Virus record (IMG/VR): IMGVR_UViG_3300035670_000219
Span: 1 to 60,868 of that record
Strand: one strand, 5' to 3'
Source: a virus
Length of the DNA: 60,868 nt
Below, piece after piece: positions 15,131-22,441 of this stretch. Below the pieces are notes generated by a model that saw only the letters and a list, made by a program, of their open reading frames with translations, ran no database searches and had not been told where the DNA came from. Positions within the stretch are counted from its first letter, which is position 1; each line of letters starts with the position of its first letter. Both the position numbers and the translations under genes were made by a program.

Positions 15131-15251
15131 TAAATGAGTTCCCCCTCTCTTTTGATGGGGCTCAGTTGGCCGCTGATGCGCCGGGGACCCACTTGGCAAG
15201 CGCGAAGGCCTGGGGTGACTCGCTAGGCAGATAGCCTAGAAGGAGAGCCAA

Positions 15252-15336
15252 GATAGAGGTGCAGTCACTGATTGGATACGCCTGGTTAACTCACAGCCCG
15301 ATTGTCGGTAAGCCAGTCACACTGCATCCATCTATA
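15252..15336 (+). ncRNA. Structured RNA-like segment 1
   Basis: Long imperfect stem: ATAGA.GG.TGCAGT at the left pairs with ACTGCATCCATCTAT at the right, enclosing further stems. The inner motif CACAGCCC...GTCGGTAA recurs in segment 2 at about 15484-15511. No reading frame. It lies just 5' of a tRNA-like element. The stretch 15131-15251 before it holds no gene and shows GC-rich short stems only. Confidence 0.4.
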
Positions 15337-15407
15337 CGGTCGGTAGTCTATTGGTAAGGACAGGCAGACAATGCACAAGAAAGCTGGTTCGATTCCAGCA
15401 CGACCGA
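15337..15407 (+). tRNA. tRNA-like element with aberrant anticodon arm
   Basis: Acceptor CGGTCG pairs with CGACCG, D-arm GTCT..GGAC has the GG loop, and the T-arm GCTGG TTCGATT CCAGC is canonical. The anticodon arm (GGCAGACAATGC...) cannot form a normal 5-bp stem and 7-nt loop, so no anticodon is assigned. It may be a decayed or interrupted tRNA. Confidence 0.5.
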
Positions 15408-15440
15408 TAGGGTACGACAAGGAACGTCGTATTAAATGAA

Positions 15441-15526
15441 GAGTCCCCTCGGCTGCATCGTAGATTCACCGTTAAGTTTGTGGTAACACAGCCCTAGCGA
15501 TGGTCGGTGAACGTAGGCAGACACTC
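15441..15526 (+). ncRNA. Structured RNA-like segment 2
   Basis: Outer pairing GAGT..ACTC, then CTGC..TACG/TTCACCG with CGGTGAACGTAGGCAG, and an inner TGTG-GTAA-CACA hairpin. It shares GGTAAC.CACAGCCC and GTCGGT.AA with segment 1. No coding frame. Possibly a duplicated tRNA-like or regulatory RNA. Confidence 0.4.
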
Positions 15527-15539
15527 TCGCCCTCCCTTC

Positions 15540-15575
15540 CGGGGATTAGCTCAGCTTGGCCAGAGCGCATCTGCT
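15540..15575 (+). tRNA. 5' half of a split tRNA
   Basis: CGGGGAT acceptor strand, T8-A9, D-arm GCTC AGCTTGGCCA GAGC, then the 5' anticodon strand ending CATCTGCT. The matching 3' half is at 16062, beyond a tRNA-Pro-like element and an HNH gene. No anticodon can be stated because the loop is interrupted. Confidence 0.65.
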
Positions 15576-15592
15576 AAACTGATCGAACCCCT

Positions 15593-15663
15593 CGGGGTGT
15601 AGTAGAAAAGTATCACGCCGTCTTTGGGAGGCGGAGGAGAAGGGGCAGTACCTTCCACCCCGA
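15593..15663 (+). tRNA. tRNA-Pro(UGG)-like, degenerate
   Basis: Perfect 7-bp acceptor CGGGGTG/CACCCCG with A73. Anticodon arm is CCGTC TTTGGGA GGCGG, the usual proline UGG loop. T-stem GAAGG/CCTTC is present but its loop is GGCAGTA instead of TTCRANN, and the D-arm is weak and lacks the GG pair. It is a proline tRNA by descent; ability to form the normal elbow is doubtful. It lies inside the split tRNA. Confidence 0.6.
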
Positions 15664-15668
15664 TTTTT

Positions 15669-16061
15669 ATGGTCTCAAAAATTTCTGATTACAAAAAACG
15701 TCGCCAAGAGATGATTGATTTTCTTGGCGGTGTTTGCGTTAAATGCGGATGTTCTGATTTGTTGCATATTGATCACATAGATCACAATTCCAAAAGTTTT
15801 AATATTAGCTGCAAGTGGTCAACCCATTGGGATATATTGGAGGCAGAGCTTAAAAAGTGTCAGTTACTTTGTAAACCCTGTCATCACGATAAGACTTTAG
15901 AAGAAGGAAGTTATGGGAAAGGCTGGACCAACGAAAAACGACAAACACACGGGACAGTTTGGTCGTATTCTAAATATGGATGTCGGTGTGATTTATGCAA
16001 AACAGCAAAAAGCCAGGCGAGCAAAAGGCAAAGAGAGTTAAAAAAACAAAAAGTTAAATAG
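15669..16061 (+). CDS. HNH endonuclease inserted in a tRNA gene
   Basis: 130 aa from ATG 15669 (MVSKISDYKKRRQEM). HNH core: CVKCGCSD, LLHIDHIDHNSKSFN and CQLLCKPCHHDKT, i.e. two zinc Cys pairs and the His-Asn-His catalytic set. A C-terminal second Cys pair (GCRCDLCKTAKS) may bind DNA. Its TAG ends at 16061 and the 3' half of a tRNA begins at the very next base. Likely a free-standing homing endonuclease. Confidence 0.82.
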   Translation: MVSKISDYKKRRQEMIDFLGGVCVKCGCSDLLHIDHIDHNSKSFNISCKWSTHWDILEAELKKCQLLCKPCHHDKTLEEGSYGKGWTNEKRQTHGTVWSYSKYGCRCDLCKTAKSQASKRQRELKKQKVK

Positions 16062-16096
16062 AGCAGATGCCGCAGGTTCGAATTCTGCATCTCCGA
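16062..16096 (+). tRNA. 3' half of the split tRNA
   Basis: AGCAG (anticodon 3' strand), ATGCC variable loop, T-arm GCAGG TTCGAAT TCTGC, acceptor ATCTCCG, then A. The acceptor strand pairs over all seven positions (one G-T) with CGGGGAT at 15540, and AGCAGATG pairs with CATCTGCT at 15568-15575. The two halves therefore belong to one tRNA. Confidence 0.65.
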
Positions 16097-16149
16097 TATC
16101 AACAATTCCAATAAAAGCGTTATATTAATTACACGAATAAAAACTATGA

Positions 16150-16404
16150 ATGCCCTGGAGAGATTCCAAGGAACGCATCAACAAGAATCGACAGAAGCTT
16201 CTGGAGTACAAGAAGACTCTGCAGTGCGAGAAGTGTGGGTTGGATGATCACCGTGTTTTAGAGTTTCATCACATTGGAGATAAGGATAACAACATCTCCA
16301 GCATGGTGAACCATGGCTACGCCTGGAGCAGGGTGGAGGAAGAGATTAGTAAATGCATTCCGTTATGCTGTAATTGCCATAGGCTTGAGCACTGGGTTAA
16401 TTAA
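16150..16404 (+). CDS. Small HNH-type nuclease
   Basis: 84 aa. CEKCGLDD, VLEFHHIGDK and CIPLCCNCHRLEH form a compact zinc-bound HNH pattern (Cys-x2-Cys, His-His, Cys-x2-Cys-His). It overlaps the next, convergent gene by 4 nt. Upstream 16097-16149 is AT-rich and may hold a promoter. Likely another free-standing nuclease or a packaging-type HNH protein. Confidence 0.72.
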   Translation: MPWRDSKERINKNRQKLLEYKKTLQCEKCGLDDHRVLEFHHIGDKDNNISSMVNHGYAWSRVEEEISKCIPLCCNCHRLEHWVN

Positions 16405-17285
16405 CGAGCATTGATTGGCTCAACTCGTCCATCTGGGTAGACTTGTAAGCGAATAGGATATGGCGTACCCACGCCCATTGTAAGTAATTTTGTTCCAGCT
16501 TGCACAGGGTTTAATATAGTTTTATTTTTGGTAGCATCCTGAAGTCTTTTATTGGTATCTTCATCAGTACCACCTTTGTCTTTTGGTGCATAGAAAAAGT
16601 CGTATTTGTCGGAAACAATGTAGGAATTGTCTTTTTGTGGTTCTGCCCAAAACTGCCCAAGACCAAAAGCAGTTTCTGTTCTACCATAATTTATGTTTCC
16701 GAAATCATTGTCGTATCGCACAGGTACATGGCCTTTGCCGAGACGCTGCAATGCACCGCTGTCTTGACCATATGCAGCGTACAAACGTTCCATTGCAGCC
16801 CCATCTGTCCAGTTTTTCATTCCTTGGATAGGCTCATGGCTTTTTGTAATTACATCGTAAATTTCACGACCAGTTTCTGGACCAATTTCAAGATCTTTAG
16901 TGCCAGCACCAGACATATAGCGAAGGAATAAATTTGTCCTTAGATCGTATTGATTGGCGACTTGTGGATTTGCGCTATAGTAGTTAGAAACTAATTTAAT
17001 ATCATTTGGATTTGCTTGTGCCAGACCCAAAGGACTTGCACCTGCTTTTGTTATTGCGTCGATAGCATTAAGAGGCTGCCAACTATTGCGAAATTGTCCA
17101 GGTCGTCCAGCCCATGGTTGCCCTTGCTTTGTATTAGTTGGTCCAAGATCTTGTTTCCATTTAGGTTGTTCTGGTTTTGGACGAGCGGCGCCACCAGGTA
17201 ATAAACCACCAAATAAGTTTTTATCTACTTGTCCGTAACTACGTTGTGCACGATTTAAAAATTGTTGAAAAAGTTCTCCCATCAA
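16401..17285 (-). CDS. Putative virion-associated protein
   Basis: 294 aa, ATGATG start (17285 or 17282). Pro/Gln/Gly-rich N-terminus (GGLLPGGAARPKPEQPKW), then helical and polar. No enzymatic motif. It follows the Dps-like gene with an ATGA overlap. The structural role is inferred from composition and from the virion-type neighbour at 17872. Confidence 0.45.
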   Translation of the reverse strand: MMGELFQQFLNRAQRSYGQVDKNLFGGLLPGGAARPKPEQPKWKQDLGPTNTKQGQPWAGRPGQFRNSWQPLNAIDAITKAGASPLGLAQANPNDIKLVSNYYSANPQVANQYDLRTNLFLRYMSGAGTKDLEIGPETGREIYDVITKSHEPIQGMKNWTDGAAMERLYAAYGQDSGALQRLGKGHVPVRYDNDFGNINYGRTETAFGLGQFWAEPQKDNSYIVSDKYDFFYAPKDKGGTDEDTNKRLQDATKNKTILNPVQAGTKLLTMGVGTPYPIRLQVYPDGRVEPINAR

Positions 17286-17845
17286 CCATTCCGCAACGTA
17301 GCTTTAATAAACCAAGCAGCCTTAAAGGCTTGACCACAGAGATCAGCAATGTAGTTCTGGATATCAATGGCACCCACCTTGGCAGCAATGGGCTCCAGCT
17401 TTTTGGTCTTCATGCCCAGCTCCTCTAGGTTTTTATAGTACACCGCAAGCATTTCGGTGCCCTTGTAGCTGGTAACGTGTTGGATACCAGGACCGGCATC
17501 AGCCAATCCCCTGGCGCACATGGGCATTAAGTAGTCCATGCTGCGAATGAACTCACTTAACGTATCGAACTGTTCCAGATGAGCTTCGTATTGGTCTTTA
17601 AGGAATGCATGCACCCCGAGGAAGTTAGACCCCTCGTAGTTCAGGTGAATGAGGTGGGACTGTGTTTGAAGTTCCTTGAGGTAGGAGGCAAGGGAGATGC
17701 ACTGCTGGATGAAGGCCCCGACATCACCGTTCTTTGATTTACCAGGAGCTTTAGGCTTGGCCTGCTGCTCTGGAGCCACCCCAGTATTGAGTGGTTCCAC
17801 CCCCATTTGGGGTGGTTGTTGCGTTTGAGGACCAGGAGTATACAT
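17282..17845 (-). CDS. Dps-like ferritin
   Basis: 187 aa with a Pro/Gln-rich N-terminal 45 residues. Residues about 58-185 match the Dps four-helix fold: SHLIHLNYEGSNFLGVHAF has the two ferroxidase His, and LEQFDTLSEFIRSM has the Asp and Glu four apart. Dps dodecamers bind DNA and oxidise iron with peroxide. Here it could protect or compact DNA in the infected cell or be in the virion, since flanking genes look structural. One acidic ligand position (Lys instead of Asp after the second His) differs. Confidence 0.6.
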   Translation of the reverse strand: MYTPGPQTQQPPQMGVEPLNTGVAPEQQAKPKAPGKSKNGDVGAFIQQCISLASYLKELQTQSHLIHLNYEGSNFLGVHAFLKDQYEAHLEQFDTLSEFIRSMDYLMPMCARGLADAGPGIQHVTSYKGTEMLAVYYKNLEELGMKTKKLEPIAAKVGAIDIQNYIADLCGQAFKAAWFIKATLRNG

Positions 17846-17871
17846 AGTTTTTTACCAGTTGTACCAGTCTA

Positions 17872-19191
17872 TCAAAGAGAAATTTCTTCCCAATCAAGGG
17901 CAGCATAAACATCATCGCCTGCTACCTTAGTTTCAACAAGGACACTAAATTCTTCTGGTGTACTTGTGAAGCTATCTCTTTGCAATTGGAATTGAAACAA
18001 CGCAGCTTTTAGAATATCAATGGGTGTATTGCCTTGTGTAGTAGAAGCAATGTAACCCTGAGCAAGCGTACTCCCACCACTGGTGCTTGTACCGCTTAAG
18101 TTATATTCAACTGCAGATCCACTACTGGTGGTATCCCATGATCCTCCAGAGGTAGTACATCCTTGTTGTAATTTCCAGTTAAAGAAACCATTGTTACCAA
18201 CACCCATGATACTGGTAGCAGTTGGAATAACAATTGCGTCTAAGCGATTTGGAGAAGCTTTTAAACGTAAAGAGATGACAGGATAAAAAACACCGGTAGC
18301 AGTTAGATCTCGTGGCGTAGAAATTGGTGTGCCAACCGCATTTTGTTTACCACGCAGTTCATAACCCCCTTCCGAAATAACAGTAGAGCAAACCTGTTTT
18401 AGCGTACTGGTTGACGCAGTTGTATTTAAGTTTTCAATTTCATAACGCAGCGGCAAAGAAGCTGTCGTTATATAAGTTGAAGCAATAAGATTTGCATGGT
18501 GGAACGAATGGCAGTGAATGAATTGACCACCGATTACAAACCCCATACGCACTGTTCCCAAGCCAAGCCATTCAATATCCATCCACAAGATTTGAGATTT
18601 AGAAATATCTAGTTCAATTCCAGAAGGTCCCTCTCCATCTAACTTATCAATATTCCAATCACTTTGATTAACAATAGTTTCAACAACAGATCCAGTAACA
18701 GAACTCCTTTCAACAAAACTAAGTGTTGAATTTTGCAACTGTAAGTAAAGACCGTTATTTGCGCCAAAATAACCAACCCGCTGACGCAGGTTGGTTTTAG
18801 CAGGAGCCATTGCAAACGTAGAAAGAACTAGAAGCGATTTCCCTGGTTGATAAGAGAACACTCGTTTGGTCTCTCGTTTTACAAAAGCACCAGATGTAGT
18901 TGTTACATTGAGTTCTACCAATCCTGCATTTGCATTAAACGTTGCATCACATCCGCTTGCAGCAGATGTTGCCCAAAGACCATTGTCGCTGTAGCGATGA
19001 CTGGAATCAAATAGAGTTAAAGGTTCTGATACACGTGCACGACCAAAAGCATCGCCCGCAGGCGAACCAGCCGTCGTAAAAGTAACTTGATATCCGCTTG
19101 CAGTAGTTACTTCTAATGGCTGACCGCTGCATGTCTGTACTTTTACTACTTCATACAAAGTGCTTTGTCCAGACTCTCTATATACAGGCAT
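17872..19191 (-). CDS. Putative virion structural protein
   Basis: 439 aa, very Ser/Thr/Gly-rich and beta-rich, low charge. The N-terminal region includes GDAFGRARVSEPLTLFDSS, a segment I associate with cyanophage virion proteins of unassigned role. No catalytic motif. First gene of the minus-strand pair leading into the Dps-like gene. Confidence 0.6.
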   Translation of the reverse strand: MPVYRESGQSTLYEVVKVQTCSGQPLEVTTASGYQVTFTTAGSPAGDAFGRARVSEPLTLFDSSHRYSDNGLWATSAASGCDATFNANAGLVELNVTTTSGAFVKRETKRVFSYQPGKSLLVLSTFAMAPAKTNLRQRVGYFGANNGLYLQLQNSTLSFVERSSVTGSVVETIVNQSDWNIDKLDGEGPSGIELDISKSQILWMDIEWLGLGTVRMGFVIGGQFIHCHSFHHANLIASTYITTASLPLRYEIENLNTTASTSTLKQVCSTVISEGGYELRGKQNAVGTPISTPRDLTATGVFYPVISLRLKASPNRLDAIVIPTATSIMGVGNNGFFNWKLQQGCTTSGGSWDTTSSGSAVEYNLSGTSTSGGSTLAQGYIASTTQGNTPIDILKAALFQFQLQRDSFTSTPEEFSVLVETKVAGDDVYAALDWEEISL

Positions 19192-19221
19192 TGTTATTTA
19201 ATCTATTTCTTTCATTGTAGT

Positions 19222-19497
19222 TTAGACATTTTTTAGATCATTTAAGTATTTAAGTTTTACCATGTCCCAGTTGGCGCATAGGTGACCATAATCCCTTGGC
19301 TCAGCCACAACGAGCTCTTCTCCTTCGCAAATGTCACAATTGCCCAAGCGTTGGAACATGAAATAACATGTTGGCCCAATATATTGTTTGCCTTTATACC
19401 ATTCTCCATAACGTCTTCCGCAATCATCACAAATCCACTGAGGTGCACCTCTTAACCGCAGTGTATTTTTATGCCAATCAGGGTTTTGTTCATTCAT
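19222..19497 (-). CDS. Zinc-ribbon protein, paralogue A
   Basis: 91 aa from ATG 19497 (MNEQNPDWHKN). Pattern WICDDCGRRYGEWYKG...YIGP...GNCDICEGE...VAEPRDYGHL: two Cys-x2-Cys pairs of a zinc ribbon. It is a paralogue of the next gene upstream, which shares WIC..CG..YG.WYK, YIGP, GNCD.C and EPRDYG. The start overlaps that gene's stop by 8 nt. Function unknown. Confidence 0.6.
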   Translation of the reverse strand: MNEQNPDWHKNTLRLRGAPQWICDDCGRRYGEWYKGKQYIGPTCYFMFQRLGNCDICEGEELVVAEPRDYGHLCANWDMVKLKYLNDLKNV

Positions 19498-19723
19498 GTT
19501 TAGCATTGAACTCAGTTTTCCACCTAGCCCTTAGGTAGCCATAATCCCGTGGCTCTGTTACCGGAACATCAGTAGCTCCACAGAGATCACAATTTCCTTG
19601 ATGGACGGTGGCATAGTGCAGCTTGGGACCTATGTAGGCCCCTTTTTTGTACCACCCTCCATAAGCCACGCCACATTCATGGCAAATCCAGTTAGGATAC
19701 TTCTTTTCTTTTTTGTCAGCCAT
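19490..19723 (-). CDS. Zinc-ribbon protein, paralogue B
   Basis: 77 aa from ATG 19723 (MADKKEKKYPNW). WICHECGVAYGGWYK, YIGP, GNCDLCGATD and TEPRDYGYL mirror paralogue A, so the pair arose by tandem duplication. Its start overlaps the upstream gene's end by 8 nt. Confidence 0.6.
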   Translation of the reverse strand: MADKKEKKYPNWICHECGVAYGGWYKKGAYIGPKLHYATVHQGNCDLCGATDVPVTEPRDYGYLRARWKTEFNAKHE

Positions 19724-20033
19724 TGTTATAACGAAGCATGTCAAGTAATTCTTTTGTTTTCTTGTATTCTTTTTCTGTTGCTTCTACATTTTCTACCACA
19801 GCTGTATAAAATGCTTTATATAATTCTTTACCAGTCAATTCATATTGAAACTCGGCAAGTGTATCAGCAAAATGTTCTTTTGCTTTTTCAAAATAAAATT
19901 CTTTGGCTTTGGATTCAGTTAAAAGATCGGTCACTGTCACAGGCGTTGTAATTTCTGGATCAGTGGAGCTAAATGTTTGATACCATTCTTGCCATGCTTT
20001 GATGGCATCCATGGGTTCGTTGGTAAAGTCCAT
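19716..20033 (-). CDS. Hypothetical helical protein
   Basis: 105 aa, acidic and helical, with aromatic-rich N-terminus (IKAWQEWYQTFSS) and long C-terminal helix (VEATEKEYKKTKELLDML). Overlaps the zinc-ribbon gene by 8 nt. Preceded by a strong hairpin at 20042. No family recognised. Confidence 0.5.
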   Translation of the reverse strand: MDFTNEPMDAIKAWQEWYQTFSSTDPEITTPVTVTDLLTESKAKEFYFEKAKEHFADTLAEFQYELTGKELYKAFYTAVVENVEATEKEYKKTKELLDMLRYNNG

Positions 20034-20041
20034 GATTAAAA

Positions 20042-20068
20042 GGGACGCACCACTATGGTGGCACGCCC
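20042..20068 (-). promoter_or_regulatory. Intercistronic hairpin before a start codon
   Basis: Stem GGGCGTGCCACC / GGTGGTGCGTCCC (mostly paired) followed by TTTTAATC and the ATG at 20033. It could be a terminator (short T-run) or a translation-control hairpin like others in this block. Confidence 0.55.
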
Positions 20069-20096
20069 AAACACAGGTGTTAGTTTAGTGTAAACC

Positions 20097-20375
20097 TTAA
20101 GAAATAGATTCAAGCTGTTTTTCCTCGTATAGACGAACAGCTTCTAGCATTTCAAAGTACCGCTCACGCATGATTGGACCGGCCTCACGGATACAAAAGT
20201 TTTGCCAAAGGCCAGTATACAGACCATTGGTCCGACCGCTGCATTTGTACATATGCTCCATGAAGTCAGCTTTCTTTTGTTCCGAGACAACGTTCCAGTT
20301 TTGAAGCTGTTCTTTTAACCAAGGGGTGTCAAAAGCACCTGCGGTTTTAAGTTTTTTTACGAGGTCGTCAGTCAT
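20097..20375 (-). CDS. Hypothetical protein
   Basis: 92 aa, MTDDLVKKLKTAGAFDT, helical with a central CSGRTNGLYTGLWQNF segment. Overlaps its upstream neighbour's stop by 8 nt. Unknown function. Confidence 0.5.
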   Translation of the reverse strand: MTDDLVKKLKTAGAFDTPWLKEQLQNWNVVSEQKKADFMEHMYKCSGRTNGLYTGLWQNFCIREAGPIMRERYFEMLEAVRLYEEKQLESIS

Positions 20376-20562
20376 TGAATCCTAGGTTGGTAAGACTGGT
20401 GTAGACACCCTCAACATGAGGGAGTTCAAATAATAGATCATCTAGATCGTCTTGGAGTGCTTCTGCAATTTCATCTACAGTTTTGCCACCAAAAGAGTTG
20501 TACTCTACCTCAAGGTCAATTGCAAAAGACACCGTGAGTTTGGTTGTGTAGACAGGTTCCAT
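20368..20562 (-). CDS. Small acidic protein
   Basis: 64 aa from the internal ATG (MEPVYTTKLTVSFAIDLEVE); an upstream start would add seven residues. Beta strands then an acidic helix DEIAEALQDDLDDLL. The form resembles small single-domain fold proteins; unassigned. Confidence 0.45.
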   Translation of the reverse strand: MEPVYTTKLTVSFAIDLEVEYNSFGGKTVDEIAEALQDDLDDLLFELPHVEGVYTSLTNLGFND

Positions 20563-20597
20563 TCCTTGATTGAAAGGTGTCAATACCTTAACAGGAT

Positions 20598-20861
20598 TTA
20601 GTCTTTTAGTAAACGCTCTAAAGAATGTGTTTGGTTTTGCTGGTAATAACCTAGCCGTTCTTGGATAATTTGATAATAATTAATTGCCGCATCAACCATT
20701 TCGGTCGGATCCATTGATGCAGCAAGGCTTTCATTAGCAAGCATGGCTGCTGTCAAGATGACAACACCATGCTCCATCTTGGAGCCAATAGTTGCAGTTA
20801 AAGGAGTCCCATCGTTGGTAAACCCAGCAATCAATTTGTTAAGGACTGGATCCCCGCCCAT
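20598..20861 (-). CDS. Hypothetical protein
   Basis: 87 aa, MGGDPVLNKLIAGFTNDG, with a Met/Ala-rich helix AAMLANESLAASMDPTEM. No motif recognised. Separated from the next gene by about 35 nt. Confidence 0.45.
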   Translation of the reverse strand: MGGDPVLNKLIAGFTNDGTPLTATIGSKMEHGVVILTAAMLANESLAASMDPTEMVDAAINYYQIIQERLGYYQQNQTHSLERLLKD

Positions 20862-20895
20862 AAGACTCCTGCTATTTCTTCTATTGTATGGCTAG

Positions 20896-21120
20896 TTATT
20901 TACCAGACTTTTCTCGCTGGATCCAATACCAATATGCATTACTTGCATTTTGGTGGAAGCGTTTACCCAACAACAGCTTTAGCTTTTTCTGTTCTAGGTC
21001 TTCGTACTCTTCTATCTGATACGGAACAACTTTGCCATCTTCCATGAGCATTTCCATTTGAAGAGCACTCATTTCTAGTTGAAGATCAAAGTCTTTGATG
21101 GCATGTTCATGACAGCTCAT
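20896..21120 (-). CDS. Hypothetical protein next to the Gp157-like gene
   Basis: 74 aa from ATG 21120 (MSCHEHAIKDFDLQLEM). Upstream in-frame starts would overlap the Gp157-like gene extensively and are disfavoured. Helical and acidic, then basic C-terminus ending YWYWIQREKSGK. It may work with the Gp157-like protein, from adjacency only. Confidence 0.45.
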   Translation of the reverse strand: MSCHEHAIKDFDLQLEMSALQMEMLMEDGKVVPYQIEEYEDLEQKKLKLLLGKRFHQNASNAYWYWIQREKSGK

Positions 21121-21142
21121 TTTGATACGAGCGTCTTCTGTG

Positions 21143-21856
21143 TCAAGAGGCGCTGGAATCTTCTGGTAGAAGCTCTCCTGGATACTCGGATGATGCCAGA
21201 TCCAAGCTTGGCTCTGAGAAGATTCGTTTGGAGCGGACTGAATATTCTTGGATGACCTTAACTCCACTGGGGAGTTGCTGTCCTTCTTGATAGGCATTGC
21301 GTATGGCATCGAGGTTAGGGAGGACTTTAGTGGTTGTTTTTGGTTCGGTTCTTTCTGAGAGAACTTCTCCTGACATTGAACGTAACACAACTCGTTTGGT
21401 TGTGGTGATTTCTTCTGTAACGCAATAACGTTTTCTTTCGTCAGTGTGCCAAAACTCCGGATCTGTGGAGATTTCAACGGTGAGCTCTTTCTTTTTAACA
21501 AGGGTAAACTGATAGTTACGGCCTGTGATTTTGTTCGTGTTTAAGGGCAAAACACGACGTAAATAATTTAGCAGGTTTTTGAGCGACCGCAGCTGAGATT
21601 CGTGGTGACGCTTGGCTTGTGTAATAAGATCACTTTCTTTTTTGATGCGTTCGAGCGCATCTTCATGTGACGCCATTGCGTAATAGATACGATCAATTTT
21701 TTCTGACCGTAAGTTGGCGCAAGCTTCAAGCTCTGCCTGAGCCAATTCCTGGGATTCAGGAGTGAGAAGAGGTAAAGACTTTTCGAGAGCATCATAGTGC
21801 TCGTAGAGTTTAATGACGTTTAGTTCTTTGAGTTTAGCTTGTGTAATTTGAGTCAT
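21143..21856 (-). CDS. Gp157-like phage protein
   Basis: 237 aa. The region from about 60 to 130 resembles the Siphovirus Gp157 family: a long helix with ERIKKESDLITQAKRHHESQ, then LKNLLNYLRRVL and KITGRNYQFTLVKKKELTVE. In known phages Gp157-like proteins lie with recombination and SSB genes. A segment RVVLRSMSGEVLSERTE and a Ser-rich tail follow. The 37-aa membrane gene precedes it closely. Confidence 0.62.
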   Translation of the reverse strand: MTQITQAKLKELNVIKLYEHYDALEKSLPLLTPESQELAQAELEACANLRSEKIDRIYYAMASHEDALERIKKESDLITQAKRHHESQLRSLKNLLNYLRRVLPLNTNKITGRNYQFTLVKKKELTVEISTDPEFWHTDERKRYCVTEEITTTKRVVLRSMSGEVLSERTEPKTTTKVLPNLDAIRNAYQEGQQLPSGVKVIQEYSVRSKRIFSEPSLDLASSEYPGELLPEDSSAS

Positions 21857-21859
21857 GGC

Positions 21860-21973
21860 TTAGTTGAATTGAGATTGAACTTTGTTGAGCATATAGGTCA
21901 GCAGCATACCTGCCGCTGCCCAAAGAAAATCTTTTATCACCGGAAGTACCGTGGCAAGTAAGGATTCAAACAT
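21860..21973 (-). CDS. 37-aa single-span membrane peptide
   Basis: ATG 21973 to TAA 21860. One hydrophobic helix (FLWAAAGMLLTYMLNK) after a short MFESLLATVLPVIK. A family II element lies 24 nt upstream of the start, and the leader has CAACTTCAACTC directly before ATG instead of a purine-rich ribosome site. Confidence 0.5.
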   Translation of the reverse strand: MFESLLATVLPVIKDFLWAAAGMLLTYMLNKVQSQFN

Positions 21974-21996
21974 GAGTTGAAGTTGAAGTAAGTGGT

Positions 21997-22020
21997 CAGT
22001 TTTACGTCATGACCAGGACG
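21997..22020 (-). promoter_or_regulatory. Family II element, copy 1
   Basis: Minus strand: CGTC CTGGTCAT GACG hairpin, then TAAAACTG. Same arrangement as the copies at 25495, 26619, 38003 and 43918. Located 24 nt before the ATG of the 37-aa gene. Confidence 0.6.
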
Positions 22021-22045
22021 GCGACCCTGCAGGATTTGTGCGTGG

Positions 22046-22441
22046 TCAGTCTACCTTGTCATCAAGGGTGGTAGCAATACCCTCAAGACCTGCTGTGGTG
22101 ATGGTGACCAAGTTACTGATATAGTCAACAAGGGATTCCACTTTGGCGTTGACGGATTGGATTTCTTCCATTAATTCTTCCCTGGTGGGACCGAGACCAT
22201 AAATCTCGGCGTCTTTTACAGCCTCGGGGTTGTTGCTTTTTTGATACCGGCGACAATCATCATTGGTGGTGTACACAGCTTCCTGGTACATATCCAAGAC
22301 AGTTTTGAAGTCAACATTACCGACTCCTTCACCTGTCAAGATGTTGCAGGTATCAAGGTAAAGCTTGGCAGCAAACCGAACATTCTTATGGAAAAACTCG
22401 GTGTATTGCTCAGAAGAAAAGCCGTAAGAATCAATCGACAT
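22046..22441 (-). CDS. Hypothetical helical protein
   Basis: 131 aa from ATG 22441 (MSIDSYGFSSEQYTEFF). Helical throughout, ending in a heptad-like region (MEEIQSVNAKVESLVDYI). Overlaps the upstream gene's 3' end by 11 nt. Unknown. Confidence 0.5.
   Translation of the reverse strand: MSIDSYGFSSEQYTEFFHKNVRFAAKLYLDTCNILTGEGVGNVDFKTVLDMYQEAVYTTNDDCRRYQKSNNPEAVKDAEIYGLGPTREELMEEIQSVNAKVESLVDYISNLVTITTAGLEGIATTLDDKVD

Noticed and set aside
15131-15668. tmRNA (ssrA), possibly two-piece
   Set aside because: No alanine acceptor with G-U pair, no tag-peptide frame and no pseudoknot series that I can recognise.
15540-16096. Group I intron with HNH ORF in a tRNA
   Set aside because: Outside the HNH gene and the tRNA-Pro-like element only a few tens of bases remain, too few for the P3-P9 catalytic core, and the HNH stop touches the 3' half.
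20896-21501. Long 201-aa frame overlapping the Gp157-like gene
   Set aside because: The upstream part is the shadow of the Gp157-like coding sequence; only the part from 21120 is independent.
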